Positions 1 through 9,290 of a stretch of 64,000 bases of DNA are shown piece by piece. Position numbers and translations under genes: made by a program. The notes beneath the pieces are model-generated. The model did not search any database. It worked only from the letters and a program-made list of their open reading frames with translations, and was not told the DNA's origin. Each line of letters begins with the position of its first letter. The first letter of the stretch is position 1. Source of the stretch: Isoetes taiwanensis (taxonomy: Eukaryota; Streptophyta; Lycopodiopsida; Isoetales; Isoetaceae); contig JAJEKV010000185.1 of NCBI GenBank assembly GCA_021234155.1, positions 184,001-248,000 on the forward strand, given 5' to 3'.

Positions 1-24
1 ATGATGATGATGATGATGATGATG
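1..24. repeat. (ATG)n microsatellite
   Basis: Eight perfect ATG units open the window. The tract may continue to the left of the window. Confidence 0.95.
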
Positions 25-227
25 GCCAAATCAAAATAAGGCTCTACCGTATTACATATTCTTATAAATAAACATAAAAACACCACATACTTTAACTTTT
101 ATGACAAATATATCTTAAGCCATCATTATAAAAAAGAAATCTTCTATTATAGCAAATATATGGCATGATAGCCTCAAAACATATTCATAATAAAGTAGCT
201 AAAACAATAGTTTTCAAAACATTAATT

Positions 228-626
228 TCATGACAATGCTTTAACTAGTAGAACTAAAATCATTTTCAGCAGTAGCAATGAGCACCTCATTCTCATTATC
301 ATCATTACCTTCTTCAACATCAATTTCTTCATCCTCACAATGTTCACACCATCCAAACTAATAGCAAAGCTTTCCAACCTGTCCTTAGTTGCATCATCAA
401 TTAAAAAACAATCGTATGATCCTTTCCCCTTTCCAAGCAAGTGGGCTCTCACTCTATCTGTTCCACTAGTCTTCTCTTTCTTGCAATATCTACAACACCA
501 CTTTCTGGCACCACCAGTTGTAGGTGGAACACCAACAAGATCCACTTCATCCCACCATTTAGATGCATCACGCTTAAACTTGGCTCTCTTTGGCATGAGA
601 GCTCTGTGCTCTGCTTCTTCTTCCAT
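228..626 (-). pseudogene. BED-type zinc finger N-terminus of a hAT-like transposase, truncated
   Basis: The minus-strand reading frame starts at 626. It carries a plant BED finger: a WWDEV motif near residue 24, CRYC (two metal ligands) near residue 45, and a distal His near residue 62 (RAHLLG) followed by Cys in YDC near residue 73. BED fingers bind DNA and sit at the N-terminus of plant hAT transposases and of host proteins derived from them. After about residue 95 the frame turns into low-complexity Met/Leu/Lys sequence, which suggests a frameshift or decay. No hAT dimerisation domain is present nearby. It could also be the first exon of a domesticated BED protein, but the absence of any following exon makes a truncated transposon more likely. 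Confidence 0.7.
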
Positions 627-1209
627 TTAACTAAAGAGCAATAAACAAAACAAATGCACGAAAATCAATCAAATGCTAGTTTTGCTTCAGCTCTATGAGT
701 ATGAATGAAATAAATAAACGCAGAAGAACATAGCTTAAGAATGATTCAATCAATGTACTGTTATGTGGCAGCAAATGAACTTCAGTTCTCCCTAGCTGGC
801 TGATTTTCAACAATGATACAGACATCTACTACCTATTCTAATGAAGAAGAAGAAAAGAAGGGGCGTTTTGCTTGCTGGAACTGGAAGGGCTGCGTTGCTA
901 CTTGCTTCTCCTCCTCTGCTGACCAAAACTGAATCGAGCTATTTACGTGCATTGTATGGCGGCCCTTTCGGGTAGAAACAAAAAGAGAGGAGAAGGGCTT
1001 TACTACTTTTATTCTGAAAGAATATCAGAGGACCCAACCTACCAAAATCAAAATTTGCAAAAGTAAAAGTGAAAAAAAAAAAAAAAAAAAAAGGTGAAGG
1101 AAATGGTCAAAACAAATTTTATAGTTGGGAACAACGTGAGTAACACACATATTTGGAACAGGAACAAAAGTTCCCGGAACATGGCATGCCCTGGAACGTG
1201 TTTGAAACC

Positions 1210-1234
1210 GGAACGGCGTTCGGAACGCCGTTCC
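1210..1234. repeat. Perfect 12 bp palindrome with 1 bp centre
   Basis: GGAACGGCGTTC is followed by one G and then its exact reverse complement GAACGCCGTTCC. It lies in a stretch where GGAAC/GTTCC recurs several times (1155-1235). Confidence 0.95.
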
Positions 1235-1248
1235 CAGTAACCATGAGT

Positions 1249-1349
1249 TGAAGTAGGGGTAGAAATTGATCCCTGAAATTGGGAAGATTTATGGTTACTT
1301 GAAGCAGGGGAAAAATTGATCCCTAAAATTGGGAAGATCGATGGTTACT
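1249..1349. repeat. 51 bp tandem duplication
   Basis: Two adjacent copies beginning TGAAG(T/C)AGGGG and ending ATGGTTACT, separated by a few substitutions. No function is apparent. Confidence 0.9.
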
Positions 1350-1784
1350 AGTTCATGGATTTTGCTGTGATGCTTGTAAATTAGTTCATGGTTTCCTGTA
1401 TGCTTAATTTAAGGCTTACTAGTAAACGTGTGCCTGGCGTTGTCGGGCTAATATCCTGACATATATCTTACTTAGCCTTTAACATCCATATGTGCAACTT
1501 CCGCCAACAGCACGTCTTGATATTCGCAAGAATGGACATTATTTGCTTTTGTTATTATTTTTGTTTTTGAAATTGTCTAATGATAGTATCGTCAACGTAT
1601 TAATTGGCATTTATGGATTTCAGTGGAGAAAACAATGCTTTATAAGGAATGTCGGGGTAGTTAAACCTACCTCCAATGACAAAAATTTGGAAAGACGAAT
1701 CCAAAGTGACGCTCAAAATATCACTCTTAGAAGTAGTTAAGAACATCAAAAGAATATGTATCAAAATAACAGGGCATTCCCGGG

Positions 1785-2605
1785 GGGGTCTGATATGGAT
1801 GTAAAAAAAACAATTCCAGAAATCATAGGCCATATATCTCTAAAACAATTGAATGATTGTTATAAAAAAAAAAACGTAGATTTAAAATAAAAAATAATCA
1901 TATTAGCTCACTGGATATATTGGTTAAAGTACTCTTATTAGGACATTGAGTTATTTTGATAGAGGTTCGAGCCTCCATATCTTAGGCAAAGCCATATAGA
2001 GGTTCGATATTCCCTCAAAACCTTAGGCGAAATCATATTTCATAGTTCAAAATCATAGGTGCCTCCAATCATAAATGACTATAAACGAAACGAGAGGTGC
2101 CCAGAGGCCCCAACATACGATCTGGGACAATAAGAACGACGAATCTAATGACTCTGATAGTCCAGGGTGCACCTCGTTTAGAATATGTAGCAAAATAATT
2201 GGGGGTTCCAGGGGGATCTGATATGGATGTAAAAAAAACAATTTCTAAATCTATAGACCATATATCTCTAAAACAATTGAATGGGTTGTTATAAAAAAAA
2301 ACATAGATTCAAGATAAAAAATAATCACATTAGCTTACTGGATATATTGGTTAAAGTAGTCTTATTAGGACATTGAGTTATTTTGATAGAGGTTCGAGCC
2401 CTTTATTTCATATTCTAAAATCTTAGGCAAAGCCATATATAGACGTATTTCATATTTCAAAATCATAGGCGCTTCCAATCATAAATGACTATAAGCGAAA
2501 TAAGAGGTGCCCAGGGGTCCCAACATACGATCTGGGTTGTAGGATCGACGAATCCGACGACTGTGGTAGTCCAAGGTGCACCTCGTTTAGAATATGTAGA
2601 AAATA
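1785..2605 (+). repeat. tRNA-like (SINE-like) sequence, tandem dimer, copy 1
   Basis: Two units with a period of about 427 bp. Each unit has a match to RNA polymerase III box A (TAGCTCACTGG at 1904; TAGCTTACTGG at 2331) and, exactly 60 bases later, box B (GGTTCGAGCC at 1964 and 2391). The D-arm-like stretch with GGTTAAAGT and the T-arm-like box resemble the 5' head of a tRNA-derived SINE. The spacing is longer than in an ordinary tRNA gene and no acceptor stem pairs, so this is not a functional tRNA. Each unit also carries a conserved stretch ending GGTGCACCTCGTTTAGAATATGTAG. Confidence 0.5.
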
Positions 2606-2802
2606 GATACATACTTCTCCAACAGATAACATCTTAGACGGGGTAAAAGTGAGATGGATGGGTGAGTCATTGATTCGAACTGCCCATGATGTCTTACGGC
2701 TATCAAGCACATGAGACATCTCATCCTAAAGGTAGGCCATATAATGGAATCAGATACCACCTCAGGAAGGAACGATTTGTAGTCAATAACTTGTTTCTGT
2801 AG

Positions 2803-3941
2803 AAAAAGTCCAATGGATTGCCTGCTGGGTTTTTAAACCTTGTAAGAAGGTGTAAAGAAGAAAGGCAAAAGCTTAAAGCACAAGCAGAAGGTCAAGCAGC
2901 TCTAGCTGCATCAGCTAATGATCTTGAGAGTTTCTATCTTTTCAATCAAGATGCATTATATAAAATCGTAGTTGGAGACCGCAGGTTATTGAAACAAGTA
3001 ATTCAACCACGTAACTTCACATTATGCATAGATGATATACCTTATGGCTTCAAGATAAAGGATAGTCGTTTTGATGACAAGGCTTTTACTTGGAAGGAGG
3101 TGCAGGTATTTCTGGAAAGATCTAAAGAGGTCACCACCTCCTCCTATTGGAGAGTAATTTTATTTCATTCGGATGTTCAAACAATGTCTGTGATAAAGCC
3201 ACCGTCTACAATATGCAATGCTGGTTTTGAGAGTTGCGTGTGGTAAGTTCAAACTTATCTTCATTTTAAAATGTACCGTTCACTTTTCTGATTTTCAGTT
3301 CTTGCAGGATAAAAACAAATGTTAAAGGCAATGGCAGTGGAGCTCGTCTAGTTAGTAAGTTGGAGCATCTCCATATTGGATATTATAGTGTTGATGGTAA
3401 AAGGAGTATGCAGCAGTACAACACAACAGTGTTTTGTTATCCAGCTGTGCTTCAAAAGTTGAAAGATCCTCAGAGACAGGGACAAATAGTGTCACATTAT
3501 CAAAAGCCCCAGAAGTTAATTTCTAAGCTTATTAGTTGGTTTTCAAGACCGGTGGTGGAGTCTTTGGATGCATTTTCTGGATCAGGGACAACTGCAGTTT
3601 GTGCCCTTAAGAAAGGACGAAATGTTATCTCCGTTGATATTGATCCAGATAATGTTAGTTTTATAAAAACAAGAATAAGTTCTTGTGAGTCCTTGCCTGA
3701 TGAAAATCAGGAGTTAGGCGACAAAAGCTTTAGTGGAACTCTAACAGAAACTTTCTCTGAAATTTAGCCACCACCTAGTGGTAGGTCTGATGACGAGGTT
3801 GTTTTTGCAGAGCTTGATCCTGCTCTTGGTAATTCTGAAGAAACTCCTAAGGCTTCATCAACAATTCCTTTGGTAAACATTGGCCTTGAAAAGGAGAAAG
3901 AGAAGAATGGAACTGATGAAGAAGAGCCCATTGATTACTGA
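2803..3941 (+). pseudogene. Beta-class N4/N6 DNA methyltransferase-like gene fragment, copy 1
   Basis: Two exons, 2803-3242 and 3308-3767, flank a 65 bp intron with GT (3243) and TTCTTGCAG. Splicing restores one frame across a Trp codon. Motifs follow the beta-class order. First comes a degenerate catalytic motif IV, DIPYG (family consensus D/S/N-P-P-Y/F/W), with FDDKAF after it. Then comes the QKP element before the binding region. Last is motif I, DAFSGSGTTAV, followed by VDIDPDN, which together form the AdoMet pocket. Such enzymes methylate cytosine N4 or adenine N6 in DNA and are mostly bacterial, with scattered eukaryotic recruits. A stop at 3765-3767 is followed in frame by 57 acidic codons ending at 3941. 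Copy 2 shares this stop, so it predates the duplication. No upstream exon is recognisable. The Ile replacing the first Pro of motif IV may abolish catalysis. The methyltransferase fold assignment is firm, but the target base is unknown. Confidence 0.75.
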
Positions 3942-4794
3942 AGTAGTTTAACATTTGCTTGAGACACGAAGTTTAAGAACTCCTTTTAAATTGCCATTTC
4001 TTTGGTAGTCGTTTTACTATTTTGTCATTTGCTTGGGATATGAAGTTTAAGAACTACTTATTGTGAATTAATTTGTCATTTCTTTGGTGATTGTTGTTTT
4101 CCTTTAGTAACATGCTTGTGATTTTTTTGTTTTAAAAATTATGTTATGCTTTTAATTGAATAATTCTTAAACTTTATATTACTTGTCAGTCATCTTTCAA
4201 CTAGTAGAAGCTTGAAATTGATAATTTTTATTCGTTATTGTTTGATTCCTACTCTTTAAAAAGAAAAGTGAGAAGAACAATCATTTAATCCTAATAAACT
4301 ATTGGAACTAGGCTGCTCCTCCTGAAGATTGTTCCTGATACCAGAACATTCAACAACATAGCAAAAAACGTCTTAAATTAAACGCACTTATTTTAAAAGT
4401 GCATTTAAAAGATTCCTTAAAAAAAATTGAATGAAGTTAGAAAAAGGCTCGTTTTTTCAAGACTTTTAATTGTTAATGCATGGCAGTATAAATTTGAGCA
4501 CTTTTTAGTATATTTTAATCATTGCACGAAATTACTGATAAATAGAAGCTTAAAATTAGGCATTTTTAGTATGCTTTTTCTATCTACATGATCATTCCAA
4601 TAAAGAACATCTTATGACATAGCAACTTTTAGAAGATTTTCGATAATGCATGAAGTTGCTAAAGAAAAATAGCATTGACAAAGGATCTTAAAGCGCATTC
4701 ATCTGTATTAAAACTTCATTTGTAGAGTTACAAGCATGCAATCGAATCATTCATCTTTAAGATTACTTAATTTGTTCACTTATAATCAAATAAT
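3942..4794. other. AT-rich stretch downstream of methyltransferase-like gene, copy 1
   Basis: No coding region is recognised. The stretch is AT-rich with short repeated phrases (for example TTTGCTTG.GA.A.GAAGTTTAAGAACT at about 3955 and 4027). It is probably an intron or 3' sequence. It is present nearly unchanged in copy 2 (13411-14262). Confidence 0.6.
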
Positions 4795-4800
4795 CGAAGT

Positions 4801-5700
4801 GTTAGTCTCTTCCCTGTTAATCTGATCCTTGATCCAAATGGTCAGATTGTTGCAGAAGAATGTGATGATGGCAAATGTATGGGTATAACAACAAAGGGAT
4901 CTCGAACGAGACCTTTGATGCTTGAAAGTAATACTTCAAATTTGCCGCCTATGGTCTTTACTCTCTCTTGTCCAGATGCAGACCTACTATCCAATGGAGA
5001 GGTGACACGTTTGCAACCAATCTTGGATCTGCTACCGACCACGCAGTCAACATTGACTGCTCCGAAAGCAGCTTTGACCACCACTCAGCTAGCTCTGATC
5101 ACTACCCAGTCAGCATCATCTACTCCCAAGTCAGCTTTGACCACCATCTAGTCAGCTCTGTTTGCTCAAGTGGAGGTCTTAGCCTCAGACATTGACATCT
5201 CAGCACAGAAGCTTATGCAAAATGAAGTAGCAAACTTTGATATAGATCTCTACAAATACAAGGTAGCAGTTATGAAGATGTCAGAAATACCAAGTGAAGT
5301 CCTCCCCTCTAGTTGTAGATGGAATGAGTGAGGTGGCAGACGTAGTGCGTGGCAATGTTCAGGTCCTTGTTAATGAAGTAAGTGAGGTGATTTGCAGCCA
5401 AGATCAAGCCCTGAAAGAGCTGGCAGATGTAATGTGTGGCGATGTTCAGGCCCTTGTTAAGGAGGTAAGTGAGGTGGCAGTTGCGATTTGAAGCCAAAAT
5501 TAGGCCCTGGAAATGGCTGGTGGTGAGGAGGTTGGTGTTACAAACTCCTCTCTTAGTGGACTGAAAAAGAAAAAGGGGAAGCAACAGCAGAAGAAAGTGC
5601 CTTTTGTTCCGGGAGTAATTGCTAAGATTCTCTATGAACATTTTCTTTCTGAAACTAATCATAAGGGAAAGAAAGTATGAAGCATTTAGTGCTTATGTTA
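4801..5700 (+). pseudogene. Unidentified coding remnant, copy 1
   Basis: A reading frame runs from about 4801 through 5151 (LILDPNGQIVAEECDDGKC, then a Thr/Ala/Ser-rich repeat of TT(A/Q) motifs). It continues after a TAG at 5149-5151 to about 5330. Further pieces are two near-repeats of a Val/Asp/Glu-rich stretch (5320-5490; VADVV.GNVQ-type) and a basic stretch of Lys and Gln followed by VPFVPGVIAKILYEHF (about 5515-5660). I do not recognise the family. The position just downstream of the methyltransferase-like exons, in both copies, suggests later exons of the same gene. That is inference. Confidence 0.4.
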
Positions 5701-5889
5701 TACCTATAGTGGGAGCCTTATCCCATATGCTGCATATAAGTCTTTTTGAGCGATTGCTGGGAGTCTTTTCTCTAAAATGAGGTAAGCCTTTTGTTCCCAG
5801 CTCGTACTTATACTTTTGCTCACTGGTATTATGCATCTTATATAATCTGCTAAGGGCCACAACATGTACGTCAATAACAATTGTTAGAA

Positions 5890-6211
5890 GGGTGAAAGCA
5901 TGCTAGGGTGTACCATCTAAAGTACTTTTTAGGGAGTGCGAAACTACCCAGAAAAGTACCCAGCACTGGGTACTGGGAACTTGCATAAATGCTGCAATAA
6001 ATAATAAGTTTGAGAGTTAATCTATTTATATTAGTCTCTAATAGTATTGTTATCCTCTAATACTATAGATTGACATGTTACTGACCTTCAATTCAAAAAT
6101 TTTCAATCAATTTTAATGGAAAGAAAAAATAGAAAGTACCAGTTTTAAAAGTACCCAGTGTAGGTACTTTTGAGGGTTCCAAAAGTGGTACACCGTAGCA
6201 TGCTTTTACCC
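5890..6211. mobile_element. 322 bp MITE, private to copy 1
   Basis: The ends GGGTGAAAGCATGCTAGGGT and, in reverse complement, GGGTAAAAGCATGCTACGGT form long imperfect terminal inverted repeats that continue inward (AAAGTAC(C/T) and GGGTAC.. hairpins). The sequence is absent from the corresponding place in copy 2 (near 15350). Flanking direct repeats are AGAA at 5886-5889 and 6212-6215. If the first five element bases are counted as target, the repeat is the 9 bp AGAAGGGTG at 5886-5894 and 6212-6220. A 9 bp duplication would point to the Mutator superfamily. No coding capacity is present. Confidence 0.85.
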
Positions 6212-6220
6212 AGAAGGGTG

Positions 6221-7111
6221 CTTGTAATTGGAAATCTTGGTTTATGGCACCATGTGTATAGTACTCATGGTGTTGGTCTCTATTATGTACCATGTGACAG
6301 TAAAAACATGACCAACAATGATCAAAAGGTTGGCATAGTAAACAAAATTGTAATGGAAAAATCTAAGGAGTTGGGAAATGGTGTAGTTTCCCTGCCTTCT
6401 CCATGTGGAAAGGCCTATCAGATGGGAAAAGAGGTAGCTGGCCAGAATGATCATAGGAAGATAAGAGGCAAAACAGTGAGAGAATACCGATCAAATACTC
6501 CGACAGATTTGGCAAACAAGAGAGCAGTAATGAGTGACATGTTTTGCCGTGCATTTTGGTATGATCCAGCAAGTACGGCTGATGCAGATGTTGAAAATGC
6601 TAATGCTTTTCCAATCAATGTCATGTTGTTGTACCAATCAATATCTGCAAAAAATGACATTACAATTGATCACAGTCGCCCTTTTAGTCCAAACAATGGA
6701 ACAAGGATTCCTAAGTCATGGTTTAAATTCTCCCGTTTCAAAAAACAAGTAAAGAATTATGATACTTGGGCTTTTATTATGCAAAATATTGGGATAGCCA
6801 TCATGCAAAATATTGGGATATTGGCCATGGGAAATAAGGAACTCAAAACATGTCCAGGTGATATACAATTAATAACTTAGGTGGGCAAAAGGTCTCTTGG
6901 GTTTCGTGGGGCAGGGACTTCCATGCATTATTGGCAAGGTAGTGGGCTACCTAAATCTCCACACAATGGGTTGAATGTTACTCCTACTCTAGAAACACCA
7001 ATGGGGGGTAACGCTTGGAGGACTGCTGCGCCCCGTGTGGGATTAAGGACAACTTCAACATGTAATTTGGCCGCAACTACGACAAGAACTTGGAGAGAAT
7101 TGGAAGCATAA
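6221..7111 (+). pseudogene. Unidentified coding remnant, copy 1
   Basis: A long frame of about 220 residues runs to a stop at 6880 and a second one from 6881 to 7111. It starts inside the MITE only by chance. True homology to copy 2 begins just after the MITE at about 6221 (VIGNLGLWHHVYSTHGVG). Landmarks are a Lys/Arg-rich stretch KIRGKTVREYRSN, FCRAFWYDP and PKSWFKFSRFKKQVKNYD. A 24 bp in-frame repeat near 6778-6828 gives IMQNIGIAIMQNIGI. I do not recognise the family. The frame is maintained in copy 2 with few changes, so it was probably coding before the duplication. Confidence 0.4.
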
Positions 7112-7480
7112 GGGGATTCTATTCATTTTTCAAATGCCATCAGGATTGGATTTTAAACAGTGTACAGTAATGGTTTATGACCTGTCCGACACTCGTCATG
7201 ATGTTGGATGGCGAATCTTCGTCTTCAGTGGAGTTTTCTCCCAAGTTCTTGTTGCTTGAAATTGGCTGCGATCTCCATGTAATATCTAAGCCTGGATGCA
7301 GATGGTTAGCCCTATAGTTATCCAGGGGTAAGGAAGACTGGGATGGCAGCTTTCTAGTACAAGCCCGATACTTATAAGTCACATTAAACTTTGTGATAAT
7401 TCTTTCTATCAATTCCATTTGGGGACATCCTATACAAATTTCTATATACTAATACATATTCTCTATACATAGAGTTCACA
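7112..7480. other. Spacer before LINE 3' end, copy 1
   Basis: No coding region is recognised. The stretch is shared with copy 2 (16241-16604). It may be the 3' part of the preceding gene or degraded LINE sequence. Confidence 0.5.
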
Positions 7481-7489
7481 AGCCTATGC

Positions 7490-8175
7490 ATCTTGTCAAT
7501 GATGATATCCTTCCGCCATCCACTAAGTGGTCCCTTCAGCTCTCACCTCCTAGTTGGAGACATATGGGCTTGGGCTTGGAATAAACTACTCCATCCTAAG
7601 GTGGTTGTGCTTTGGTGGCAGATTCTTCACAAGTGCCCTCGTGTGAATGTGCTTGTCCACATATTTGATCCTCGAGTGTCAGCACTCTGCCCACTGTGCA
7701 TGCAAAGGGACGAGACCATTGAGCATTGTTTCTTTTTATGTGATCATCTCCAGCCTGTTTGGTCTTGGCTGCTTTCTCTTTTTCATGTGACAAAGTCGGC
7801 AAAGTCTTTAGCGACTATTTATCAGAATATTTGGAATAAGTTGCGGAGCCAAGCATTTCATTTAACATCAGGATGGTTGTTGTGGTCCATCTGGAAGCGC
7901 AGAAGATTGTGTATCTTTCAGGGTTTGGATATTCCTTCTGCAGTTATCCTCCGGGCCGCACGCAAGCGAATCGCTAAGGCCTATCATTGTTCTATGCTTG
8001 CTCCTGCCAAGCGACAGTTGATATTTGAGTCCTATTTGAGTGTGTTGTCTTATGCATAGGCCGGTGGTTCTACTTAGTGGATCATGATTATCCTCTGAGA
8101 TTTTATTCCCTGCCTCGCATTTGTATCCGGCTTCGGCTTAGAGTTTCAATAAAGTTTGTCGCTCTTCAAAAGAAG
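7490..8175 (+). mobile_element. LINE 3' end with zf-RVT domain, copy 1
   Basis: The frame to the stop at 8059 encodes the C-terminal zinc-binding domain found after plant LINE reverse transcriptases (zf-RVT). It shows PKVVVLWWQILH, then CPLC, then ETIEHCFFLC, then VWSW. The expected C-x2-C...H-x4-C ligands are all present. It ends AYHC....IFESYLSVLSYA. The 3' UTR ends AATAAAGTTTGTCGCTCTTC followed by an A/G tail (to about 8187). A related 3' end with a proper A-rich tail lies at 39436-39716. Endonuclease and RT domains are missing, so this is a 5'-truncated insertion. Confidence 0.85.
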
Positions 8176-8436
8176 GGGGGGGGGTTAAACAATGTTTGAT
8201 TCTAGATCCTTCCAATATTCGCAAGAATGGACATTATTTGCTTTTTGTTATTATTTTTGTTATTGAAATTGTCTAATGATAGTATCGTCAATGTATTAAT
8301 TGGCATTTATGGATTTCAGTGGAGAACACAATGCTTTATAAGGAATGTCGGGGCAGTTAAACCTACCTCCAATGACAAAAATTTGGAAAGACGAATCCAA
8401 AAGTGACGCTCAAAATATCACTCTTAGAAGTAGTTA

Positions 8437-9290
8437 AGAACATCGAAAGAATATGTAGCAAAATAACAGGGCGTTCCCGGGGGGGGGGGTCTGATATGGA
8501 TGTAAAAAAAACAATTCTTGAAATCATAGGCCATATATTTCTAAAACAATTGAATGATTGTTATAAAAAAAAAAACGTAGATTTAAGATAAAAAATAATC
8601 ATATTAGCTCACTGGATATATTGGTTAAAGTACTCTTATTAGGACATTGAGTTATTTTGATAGAGGTTCGAGCCTCCGTATTTTAAATTCTAAAATCTTA
8701 GGCAAAGCCATATAGAGGTTCGATATTCCCTCAAAACCTTAGGCGAAATCATATTTCATAGTTCAAAATCATAGGTGCCTCCAATCATAAATGATTATAA
8801 ACGAAACGAGAGGTGCCCAGGATCTGGGTATAGGATCGACGAATCTAATGACTCTGATAGTCCAGGTGCACCTCGTTTAGAATATGTAGCAAAATAATTG
8901 GGGGTTCCTGGGGGATCTGATATGGATGTAAAAAAAACAATTTCTAAATCTATAGACCATATATCTCTAAAACAATTGAATGGGTTGTTATAAAAAAAAA
9001 CATAGATTCAAGATAAAAAATAATCACATTAGCTTACTGATATATTGGTTAAAGTAGTCTTATTAGGACATTGAGTTATTTTGATAGAGGTTCGAGCCCT
9101 TTATTTCATATTCTAAAATCTTAGGCAAAGCCATATATAGATGTTCGATATTCCCTAAAATCTTAGGCAAAATCATTATTTCATATTTCAAAATCATAGG
9201 CGCTTCCAATCATAAATGACTATAAGCGAAATAAGAGGTGCCCAGGGGTCCCAACATACGATCTGGGTTGTAGGATCGACGAATCCGACG
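8437..9290 (+). repeat. tRNA-like (SINE-like) dimer, copy 2
   Basis: Counterpart of the copy 1 dimer. Box A-like sequences are at 8605 and 9030, and box B-like GGTTCGAGCC is at 8665 and 9089. The spacing of 60 and 59 bases is retained. The second unit is interrupted at 9290 by the hAT-type insertion and resumes at 12027. Confidence 0.5.

Larger units (their letters stand above)
627..1524. other. Intergenic stretch without a recognised gene
   Basis: No coding region is recognised here. It contains a 21 bp poly-A run (1072-1092), a GGAAC-rich stretch with a perfect palindrome (1210-1234) and a 51 bp tandem duplication (1249-1349). The GGAAC-rich stretch lies upstream of the minus-strand BED-finger frame and could include the 5' terminus of that element, but I cannot pair it with another end. 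Confidence 0.6.
1525..8219. repeat. Tandem segmental duplication, copy 1
   Basis: This 6.7 kb block recurs in the same order and orientation at 8220-17341. Its first bases (CGCAAGAATGGACATT) are also the first bases of copy 2. The three junctions are left flank/copy 1 at 1524/1525, copy 1/copy 2 at 8219/8220 and copy 2/right flank at 17341/17342. All three share ATATT just before the breakpoint, which indicates a microhomology-type duplication. Without its private 322 bp MITE this copy is about 6.36 kb. That closely matches copy 2 without its private hAT insertion (about 6.38 kb). It is the better preserved copy for the methyltransferase-like gene. Confidence 0.95.

Noticed and set aside
340-644. 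Plus-strand frames opposite the BED finger
   Set aside because: Antisense shadows of the minus-strand zinc finger coding sequence.
1904-1973. Possible tRNA gene
   Set aside because: A and B boxes match, but there is no pairing acceptor stem, no sensible anticodon arm and the spacing is too long. Kept as SINE-like.
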